Part shown: one piece after another, positions 56,331-64,000 of the stretch
Numbering within the stretch: the first letter of the stretch is position 1
Layout of the letters: each line of letters opens with the position of its first letter
NCBI GenBank assembly: GCA_029891345.1
Contig: CM057002.1
Span: 17,234,295-17,298,294, forward strand
DNA from: Dryococelus australis
Taxonomy: Eukaryota > Arthropoda > Insecta > Phasmatodea > Phasmatidae
DNA: 64,000 bases
Direction of reading: 5' to 3'
The notes under the pieces: generated by a model
Databases searched by the model: none
What the model saw: only the letters and a program-made list of their open reading frames with translations
What the model was told of the DNA's origin: nothing
Program-made: the position numbers and the translations under genes

Positions 56331-58229
56331 GTAATCATTCAATGTGTTGCTTTACGAAAACCGTTTATATTGCTAGGGAAAAAGCCATGTAGGGTGGGGC
56401 AGCAATCTGACTTTGTGCTTGCTTAGAATTTTTCTAGTCGTATATTTCATTTGATGTGCATATTTGTGTTTCATTCGTTACGTGTGGTTCGTAGTTGTGT
56501 CGTGGAATTTTATGTCTTGTTGCATGCGATTAGGTTTCATTTTTCTTCGTGGCTTGTGTTTAGTAGTTGAAACGTAGTGTTATGTTGCCTGTGCATCGTA
56601 GGTGTTTAGTGGAATTGTATAAAAGTAAGTCTTTTTTGTGTTTCATTCTTTGCTTTTGTTTCGTGTATTTAAATGGAAGTCGTCTCGTTGCTTGTGGTTA
56701 GTAAATGTGTCGTAGCTGTAATTCAATCGGTATTTGTTTAATGCCTTGCATGTATTTAGTAATTGTGACGTGTTTATGATTTGCTACTTCGTTTCTCTAA
56801 TACATTCTTATGTCGCATGTTTGGTAATATTTTAATGTCGCGTATTTATAATTGTTCCATGTTTCGGTGATAGTAGTTCGTTCAAACGATATACTTCAAC
56901 GGAAATCACAACTGCTAAGGCGATCGCTCGCCCTCCCCACACCACAATCCCAGCTCATTCCTCCACTGGACTCAGAAGTGAACAGACCTCTGAGGCCCGT
57001 GACATCCCCTCCTTCCTTCCATCCCGCCACCGACCTCAGTACACACACTAACTCCACCGACAATAGATATAAATGCCAATCTTGCCCCCCAAATTAACAT
57101 ATGCCACTCTTGCACCAATGCCAACACATTATATGCTCTCAGAGCTCATCGACTGCCAGACACCCAAGGGTGAAGACATATGCTGCTCCCCTAAAATAGC
57201 CCTTATGACACTTAATCCTTTCATCACCAATTAAACAATTGACTATTAAAAAAAAATTAATGTAGGTCAAAAACTCTAAATTTAGTCACTCGTTCAAAAA
57301 AGTATATCACTTGGTCAAAAAGTAGGTCATAAGGTTATTCGTTCATCCATATGTAGGTCAAGGTCAAATGTCAGGTGGGCCAGAACCAGCTTGCTCCCAC
57401 TACTCATGCTATTATACGTGTAAATAGTGTTGCTAAATATTAATTATTTGTTATGCAAATACACATTTTACTATGGATGGGTGTGTGTCCAAGCCTCTCG
57501 ATGTATAGCGCAACCCATAGCCTAACTTCCTAGACAAAGTTCCCGGTGGAACCGGCGCTGGCCTCACCAAACCTCCCCTCCAGGTGACCGATACTAATAA
57601 AAAAAAAAGGTAATATCTGGAGTGATACTTTCTAGCTTGCGTTAGCTCCATCAAACAAAAGCTAAATCGGCTCTTTAGATATTCAGGATTCCACTGGGAA
57701 CTTAGCAATTTTGAACCTTCGTGCTGGTCGGAAAGATAAAACGAAATACTGCTCTTGCACTTAGTTTTGGAGAATGCCCGGTAACCAGAAACATTCCCCG
57801 CCACCTCGCCCCCGGGCGCAAAGAGCGGTGTCTAACCACACTGCAGACTATCGGAACAGGTTCAGTCACACTCACACAGATCGATTCATCACATTCTTAT
57901 TCCTTGACCTTATTGTCCCTTCGTCATTTCTTTTTCTCAAACAGATGCCATCAGTTGGGTCATCGGGTGCCAAAAGGTTTCTCTTTCAACAGTGGTCTCA
58001 ATCGGGTATGACATGGGCGATTCGTTTTGATTGAGGGTGACACAGTGGGAGGGGGTGGTTTCCAGTTTTCTTCCCATCCCAAAGGCCAATGTCATCCTAG
58101 CTCTCCGGACTGCCACCGAACTCGTCGCACAGCCGGCGACTTGTCCACCAGACGTCGCAATCCTCCCTTCTCTTGCCAATTCTGGCGAGGTATCCAATTA
58201 CCTCCTTGGTAATTCTCCTGTCCCTGAGC
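56331..58229. other. T/G-skewed DNA, then unrecognised sequence
   Basis: The part 56410-56880 is strongly T+G rich on this strand with recurring words (TGTTTAGTA, TGTGTCGT). The part 56880-57110 is C-rich with an open frame (56852-57097) that I do not recognise. The part 57264-57366 holds several AGGTCA half-sites. Toward 58.2 kb the minus strand may be the tail of the LINE fragment that follows. Confidence 0.4.
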
Positions 58230-59026
58230 GGTGGAGAGGTCCATGGTTCACCTCAAACTCTATTCTTGGGTATTCCATGAGCCTGGTTGATGACCCCAGC
58301 TCCAATGCGTGTGCAGGAGTGTATGGCACTGCACACACAATGCAGCTGGGGTCATCAACCAGGCTAATGGAATACATTTTTCTCGGAAGTTCCCATGCCC
58401 GGTCAAGAACTGGGCCAGATAGTGACTCACATCAAACCACTTCTCCAGCCTCAGCCTCAGCCTCAGCCTCTCCCGAACATTTGGAAAAATTACATATGTG
58501 GCTCTCCCTTTTTCACAGTTCTCCCATCTAATCTGCCAGTTAGCTAGAGTGGTTTCCTTGATCATCCGCATTTCCTCCGAGGCGATACCTCCTCGCTTCC
58601 TTCTGGCTATTTCATCTTTCTCCTTTACCAGCTGATGTAGCGGGATATATCCTGCCACCACTTGTAAAGCCTCAATCGAGGCCGTTCTGTACACTGACTA
58701 TCTTACTTTTCCCATGGACTCTGTCCACCTCCAGGAACCATGTCCAATACGCGTACGTGAGAATAGGCAGGAACGCCGATTTTATACAGTAATTTCAACG
58801 TCCGGTATCCGAGCCCCCAGTTAGAAGGAGCCACTGCTCTCATTTTCTGGAACATGACTATGGCCGCATAGCCCACGTGTGCATGGAATGCTAGACATCT
58901 TTCCAGGATGACACCCAAACACTTAAGCTTGCTGACCATCTTAATTAAACTGCCCCTAAACCTGATCATTGGATTTCGCTTCAGGTTTCCCTTGAGAAGT
59001 ATCCGATTCATAAATTCCATGACAAT
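58230..59026 (-). pseudogene. R1-like non-LTR retrotransposon, 3' part of ORF2
   Basis: From 59020 leftwards the minus strand reads LLKGNLKRNPMIRFRGSLIK, LKCLGVILERCLAFHAHV, APSNWGLGYRTLKLLYK (the post-catalytic end of the reverse transcriptase). After a frame change comes TASIEALQVVAGYIPLHQLV, LANWQIRWENCEKGRATY, FPNVRERLRLRLRLEKW, YLAQFLTGHGNF, typical of the R1 C-terminus. Catalytic motifs lie upstream and are absent. A short CAGCCT repeat near 58450 causes the RLRLRLR run. Confidence 0.75.
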
Positions 59027-59735
59027 ATAACAAATAATTTTAAAACACTGATTTTTTAAAAACTGTTTCTTCGTTTCTTCAAAGGCTTGTAAACAAAATA
59101 GTTTTTATTCGTTTTTTTATATATCTGTAAAATGGTTGTACAAATGAAAAAAAAAAGTCAAAGTAAAAAAATGCAATGGGCTACCACGTGACACATATAT
59201 AATCATGAAAAAAACATGCTAACGGCTATCATGTGGTCTCAAAAACGACATCATGCCATTAACAGCTAGCTAACATCTTGCCTATTCAAAAAACACTTTA
59301 AAAAAGTTTGTCGGCAAAAATACATAATATTTGTATCTTTATTGTGATAAAGAGCCATGTCTCGAAAACATTAGCGGGCTGGAATAAATAAGATGACTGC
59401 CAGCTTACCGAAAAATAAAGATGCTATATCGGAATCGGGCCAGAATATTATTTTTGGTATTGGCGACATGTTGGCTGTGAGATATCACACCACCATCAAT
59501 TAGGTGATATTTCTAATAGCAAACATACTGCCTCAAAAAGGATGTCACGCTGTTGTCAGATGGCTATCTTCTGAAATTGAAACGACAATTGCCGACAGTA
59601 CAGGTATTGGGCCGACAATTTGCCGACACTTTGCCGACAGGTTGTGTTTGCTGGGTTGATTTGTCTCAACTAAAGGGTTCTGGGTCCCAGTCTTGTTCCT
59701 TTTGGTATAAGGTGCCTCCAATGCAGCCGATGAAA
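59027..59735. other. AT-rich junction upstream of the BEL/Pao element
   Basis: No gene. The word GCCGACA occurs four times in 59590-59643. No sequence resembling the LTR start at 63918 is found here, so the element that follows has lost its 5' LTR. Confidence 0.45.
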
Positions 59736-60010
59736 CAAAAACCTCCGAACCCTAGCAAGCATCAGTCATATGCATGAAGGTCACTTGTAAGTTCCACACA
59801 GTTATGTTGTGTTTGAAATGCCTCACACTCCTTGTATAAGTGCCCTGAGTTCCATCAGGTGTCACCCCAAGATCGGTATGCCATTGTGAAAAAGCAGAAG
59901 CTATGTTTAAATGGTCTGAACCAGTCTCCCTCAACCTTATTATGTCACACCTGTGGTAGTAAACATCACACTATACTGCACTTTGAACCTAAATCTTAGG
60001 ATCGAGGTTT
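59736..60010 (+). pseudogene. BEL/Pao gag C-terminus with zinc knuckle
   Basis: The translation contains SLYKCPEF, DRYAIVKKQKLCLNGL and then LCHTCGSKHHTILHFE, a CX2CX4HX4H-type knuckle typical of Pao-group Gag, which binds nucleic acid. Earlier Gag sequence is interrupted or absent. Confidence 0.65.
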
Positions 60011-60059
60011 GGAATCTGATGCTGTGGTATCATCTGGAGAGACTGCATCTTAACTTTCA

Positions 60060-60500
60060 GCTGTCATGTCTGCTGTGGTTAATTCTGATAAAACAGTACT
60101 ATTATCAACTGCCCAAGTAGATGTTCTTGATTCGACAGGTAGTCCATGTGTAGTTCGGGCGCTGTTGGACACAACGAGCCAAGCCAGTTTTATCACAGAG
60201 GAATGTATGTAAAAATTGCATTTGAGTCGCAACAAGGCTTATTTACCAATTCATGGACTAACTAACACTCCGGTCAATGTGCAAGAGCCAATACTTCTAT
60301 AATTGTTGTGCCAGTAGGCTGTGCAGGACCCCAATTTACTCTTGATGTGTTTGTCTTACCAGGCATTACTGGTAATTTGTCTAGTGTTAAGCTGTCCTCT
60401 AAAGATCGTAGTGCTGTGTCTAGCCTGTAACAAGCAGATCCCTCCTTTGACATGCCTGGCTCCAGTGAACTTCTTATCAGCGCAGATCTCCTTCCTCAGT
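60060..60500 (+). pseudogene. BEL/Pao aspartic protease remnant
   Basis: QVDVLDSTGSPCVVRALLD, then TTSQASFITEEC, matches the family start, with D-T-T where D-S/T-G is expected, so the active-site glycine is lost. A TAA follows shortly after. The end is recognisable as ELLISADLLPQL near 60480 in another frame. Confidence 0.65.
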
Positions 60501-60518
60501 TGATGACCAGAGGGTGGA

Positions 60519-61146
60519 TTGAGCGCCCCCCCCCCCCCAGTTGCTCTAGGGTCTGTGTTTGGGTGGATTTTGGTGGGGAAGGTGGCATCTGAACCTGTTT
60601 CTCCTCCTGCCAAGTCTTTCTGTGTATCTATCCTCACTTCTGTCTCTTCTCTAGAGGATGTCATGAGCATATTCTGGTATGTTGAAGAGTTCTCGAGCAC
60701 CAAACGTAAGTCACCTGAGGAGGTCCTTTGTGAACGAATATTTGTCGATACTCTAACTCGAAATGACGATGGCCGTTACAGCGTGTTTGCCGTTTCGCAC
60801 TTGTCAACCTGACATTGGCGCCACCCGGCCTTAAGCTGTAAATCACATGAGTGGTCTTGAAAGGCGTCTCAAGGGGAACAGTGAACTAAAGGGTATGTAC
60901 ACCGAATTCATGACAGATTACCTCAACCCCGGGCACATGGAGCAGATTCCTCCAGATCGGGTTCAGTCATCCTCAGCCTACTATATCCCCCACCACTATG
61001 TGATCAAGCTCGAGAATTCCACCACAAAGCTTCGTGTGGTGTTCGATGCCTCAGCCAAGGATTCGATGGGAAGGTCACTTAATGACCTCTTGCTTACAGG
61101 TCCCAAGTTGCAGCGAGATATTGTGAATGCTGTGTCGAATTTATGA
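60519..61146 (+). pseudogene. BEL/Pao linker and reverse transcriptase N-terminal part
   Basis: SVFGWILVGKVASEP, FWYVEEF and SPEEVLCERIFVDTLTRND are the conserved linker. A second frame (60847-61146) carries YYIPHHYVIKLENSTTKLRV, VFDASAKDSMGRSLNDLLL and TGPKLQRDIVNAVSNL. It stops at TGA (61144-61146), where the family usually has Arg, and the same frame continues after it. Confidence 0.8.
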
Positions 61147-61899
61147 TTGCATACAGTTGTGTTTACTGCTGATATCAAGCAGATGTATAGACAAATTGTA
61201 GTTCACCCTGACCATCAGGATTATCAACATATTGTATGGCAGTTTTGTGACACTGATCCTGTCGAGGATTTTCGTCTGAGGACATTCACCTATGGAGTAT
61301 CGTCTGCACCGTTCCTAGCTATTCGCATACTGCAGAAGTTGGCTAAGGATGAATCAGCCAATTTCCCTAATGCCTCCAAGGTCTTGTTTTCAGACACTTA
61401 CATTGATGACATTGTCACATGTTCTCATTCAGTTGAGTCGGCTCTGGCCCTTCAAAAGCAGCTAATTTCTTGTCTTGCTATGGGTGGATTCAAGCTGCGG
61501 AAGATGAGCAATCGCCCTTCCCTACTTGACTGGCTTCCTGTTAATGATGCTGAGATGCCACGATCATTCAGCCTGGATACGGATAGTCGGGTTGTTGTCA
61601 AGGTGTTAGGGTTGCAGTGTAACCCAGTCTCGGACACCTTTGCATACAAAATTCAAAGCAGCCCAAGTCATGCCACCAAGCACACCATTCTGCCCACCAT
61701 AGTGTGCATCTTTGACCATCTTGGATGGCTGAGTCCTCTCATTTTGTTTGCGAAACATCTTATGCAGATTCTGTGGTTGAAGACTATTGACTGGGGTGCT
61801 ACCCTCCCATCGGACCTTGCAGCATGCTGTAGGCTCTTTAATCAAGAGCATCCACGCCTGTCATCAATCACAATTTCTAGGTTTGTCAAGGGTTCATAA
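61147..61899 (+). pseudogene. BEL/Pao reverse transcriptase catalytic part
   Basis: A 250-codon frame in phase with the previous part, interrupted only by the TGA. It contains VFTADIKQMYRQI (first catalytic Asp), FTYGVSSAPFLAIR, DTYIDDIVT (the Y-x-DD box, both Asp present), GGFKLRKMSN and HLGWLSPLILFAK. The enzyme would copy element RNA into DNA in virus-like particles. This copy cannot make an intact polyprotein. Confidence 0.85.
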
Positions 61900-62330
61900 G
61901 GCTGTGTCTATGAAAAAATATGGGTTCTCAGACAGTTCTGAGATAGGTTATGCAGCAGTGGTTTATTTGCGTATTGTGGACCCTCATGGTAAAATCGACA
62001 TTAGACTGTTAGTGGGAAAGTTCAAGGTGGCACCTGTCAAGGTGCAATCATTGCCGCATTTGGAGCTGTGTGGTGTGCTTTTGTTGGCATGTCTTCTTAA
62101 CCATGTCATTGTGACATTTAAAGTTGAATTTTGTTTGTCCTCCATCAGTGCATGGACTGATTCTCAAGTTGTCCTGGCATGGATTAACTTGTCTCCACAC
62201 CAGTTTAAAATGTTTGTGGCCAACAGAGGGAGTGAACTCCAAGACATTACCCAACTATCCTGATGGAAGCATGTACGCTCCGAAGACAATCCTGCAGATT
62301 TTGCTTTGTGTGGTCTTTTGCTGGCTTAGC
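61900..62330 (+). pseudogene. BEL/Pao RNase H remnant
   Basis: GFSDSSEIGYAAVVYL, PHLELCGVLLL and AWTDSQVVLAWI retain the Asp, Glu and Asp expected of RNase H. A frame change separates it from the reverse transcriptase, and the sequence ends QLS then TGA, followed in the next frame by SEDNPADFA. Confidence 0.75.
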
Positions 62331-62412
62331 TGCTGAATCACCAGGCCCATCATGGCTCTGATAACCCTTGGAGCAATGGCCTCAGTATACATCTTGTGTA
62401 ATTTAAGCTGAT

Positions 62413-63405
62413 GTGAACCTTGCATTGCTTGAACACACAACTGCGACATTGAACACAATAACCCAGGACCAGGATCTGGATAACTGGGTGACCCAGTTCA
62501 GTCGTCTTACTAATCTCTTGAGAGTCACCGGTTTCCTACTACGATTTGTACATAATTGTTACAGTTTGCATGCTACATGTCGGAGTGGATGCTTTACCCC
62601 TTCTGAATTGGATCAGGCCCTCAAATGTCAGTTTCTGCGAGCTCAGTTTAAGGCATTTAGTAATGATATTGTCGCTCTTTAGAGTAATCGATGCAATGCA
62701 CCTCAAATTAGGAAATTGGTGCCATTTCTTGAGGAGCATGGTTTGATCAAGGTGGGCTGTAGACTTTCTCATTCTCCAGTTCCTTTTGAGCATAAGCACC
62801 CTGTGTGGTTGCCCAAGTTGCATTCCATGACTGACCTACTCGTAAGCCATTCTCATGAAAGGAACAATCATCCTGGGGTGCAGACTCTTCGGGGCATTCT
62901 GCGAGAACAGTTCTGGATCTTGTCAGACAAAGTTGCCATCCCACCTTTTACATATTTTCTCCACTGTTTCATACAGAGGCCTTGTCCTTGTCAACCTCGT
63001 ATGGGAGATCTTCCAGCCATGAGGGTACAACGAGTAAAATTTTTCGCAAAGGCTGGAGTTGATTATACTGGCCCGTTCATGATCAAACTTGCTCAAGTGC
63101 GCAGGGCAGCAATCGTCAAAGCGCATCTCTGCAATTTCGTGTGCTGTGTCACCAAGGCAGTTCATGTTGAATTGGCTTCTGATCTGTCCACAGAGGTGTT
63201 CCTGGGAGCTTACAAATGTTTTCTTGCTCGACGAGGTAGGTATTCCGACATTTACTCTGACTGTACCACCAATTTTGTTGGGGTTCACAATCATTTGCAG
63301 GAACTCAGGCAGGAACTGCTGCTCCTCACTTCAGAGGCCTTTGGGAGGCCGGAGTCAAATCTTTTAAGTCCCATTTGTACAAGGTTATTGGGGAGCAGGT
63401 CTTAA
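62413..63405 (+). pseudogene. BEL/Pao integrase remnant
   Basis: The zinc-binding H2C2 region includes HSHERNNHPGVQTLRGIL (two His) and a CFIQRPCPCQP region with cysteines. The core has KAGVDYTGPFMIK (first Asp), LCNFVCCVTKAVHVEL, and DIYSDCTTNFVGVHN (second Asp; the usual Gly is Thr). The third acidic residue (LWEAGVKSFKSHL) is encoded at about 63340-63370 in a shifted frame. Confidence 0.78.
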
Positions 63406-63416
63406 CGTTCGAATAA

Positions 63417-63891
63417 TTGTACACTGTGCTAATTCAGGTGGAAGATATGTTAAATTCCAGCTCATTGTGCCCTCTGAGTCGTGACTCTAACGATCTCAGT
63501 GCCCATACACCTGGGGATTTTTTGACGCTTGAACCCTTGGTCACTCTGCCTGAACCTGGCCTCAGGGACATCCCCCTCAATCGCCTGCACCGATGGCAGC
63601 TTGTAAAGTGGCTGCAACAGGATTTTTGCCATCGCTGGCACCACAATTACTTGCATACTCTCCAACAGCAGCAGAAGTGGCATGACAAAGGACCTGAGTG
63701 TGCTGCCAATCAACTCGTGCTACTCAGACGAAAGGCTTCCACCACTACTGTGGCGTTTGGGACGAGTCCTGGAGCTCCACCCAGGAAAGGATGGTGTGAC
63801 AAGAGTGGCGACTGTGCGTACCTCCACTGGACATCTCAAACATCCCAAACATCCTGTGGTGAAACTTTGCCCATTGCCATTTAATTTTTGA
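63417..63891 (+). pseudogene. BEL/Pao DUF5641 C-terminal domain
   Basis: VEDMLNSSSLCPLS, TPGDFLTLEPL, RWQLVKWLQQDFCHRWHHNY and LHTLQQQQKWH in one frame; then, after a shift near 63700-63740, PPLLWRLGRVLELHPG, GVTRVATVRTSTGHLKHP and VVKLCPLPF to the stop. The domain closes the polyprotein. The shift is the only break in it. Confidence 0.78.
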
Positions 63892-63917
63892 AATAGAACA
63901 TTTCAAGGTGGGCGGAA

Positions 63918-64000
63918 TGTTTGGACCTGTAAATATGTGAATAATTAATTTTTCGCGTGTTAGTGACTGCCTGTGTGTGTACTGCACTCATTCAACTTAT
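63918..64000 (+). mobile_element. Start of the 3' LTR, cut by the window end
   Basis: TGTTTGGACC follows the purine tract GGTGGGCGGAA. The remainder lies outside the window. Confidence 0.6.

Larger units (their letters stand above)
59736..63917 (+). mobile_element. BEL/Pao retrotransposon, 5'-truncated, nearly full pol
   Basis: Gag end, protease, reverse transcriptase, RNase H, integrase and DUF5641 remnants follow in canonical BEL/Pao order on the plus strand, ending with a purine tract (CAAGGTGGGCGGAA) and the start of a 3' LTR at 63918. The 5' LTR and most of gag are missing. At least seven frame breaks separate the parts, but the catalytic residues I can locate are still present, so this copy is younger than the one at 21.2-23.6 kb. 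The two are different copies: the other has a different LTR start and a large deletion. Confidence 0.85.

Noticed and set aside
58031..58531. 166-codon plus-strand frame
   Set aside because: It is antisense to the R1-like C-terminal region, which gives recognisable motifs on the minus strand.

Overview
The window is eukaryotic nuclear DNA: AT-rich, sparse in genes, with GT-AG introns, AATAAA poly(A) signals and dense decayed transposons of families common in arthropods (BEL/Pao, Gypsy, R1-like LINE, hAT, Tc1/mariner, pogo-like, Mutator-like). The one host gene recognised has arthropod-type sequence. A large-genome insect is the best guess; no sequence here fixes the species.

Host gene. A five-exon plus-strand gene encodes a 271-residue Cut8/Sts1-family protein, the tethering factor for the nuclear proteasome. 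Its exons are 9163-9366, 18130-18276, 24042-24203, 28837-29063 and 43177-43252, with intron phases 0, 0, 0 and 2. The 3' UTR runs to poly(A) signals near 43.9 and 44.2 kb. About 0.8 kb of GC-rich coding sequence is spread over 34 kb because the introns are packed with mobile elements.

Layout. 1-9.1 kb: AT-rich upstream DNA with a TIR/TSD-bounded non-autonomous hAT element (1144-2572). Intron 1: a hAT element with TIRs and a dead transposase (10468-13628), then repeats. Intron 2: a Tc1-like pseudogene (minus strand) and a BEL/Pao fossil ending in an LTR. Intron 3: copy A of a long LTR family. Intron 4: LTR copy B, then a gag whose N-terminus carries PHD-type zinc fingers, a protease remnant and LTR copy C; then an inverted LTR copy D, a related LTR, a pogo-like fragment and a hAT-like element. 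Downstream of the gene: two nested TA-flanked elements (44.4-46.5 kb), a minus-strand Gypsy integrase with LTR (48-49.7 kb), an intron-bearing Mutator-like transposase pseudogene (51.8-53.5 kb, minus), a tRNA-like tandem repeat, an R1-like LINE fragment (minus), and a long BEL/Pao element (59.7 kb to the window end) whose visible catalytic residues are intact although its frames are broken.

Nothing here is a clear new functional system. The most unusual items are the PHD-finger Gag and its LTR family, which carries a recurring AGCACT/AGTGCT hairpin and an ORF; the intron-bearing Mutator-like transposase; and the cluster of CDK-type sites in the Cut8 tail. All coding calls rest on reading translations by eye and on remembered family patterns.
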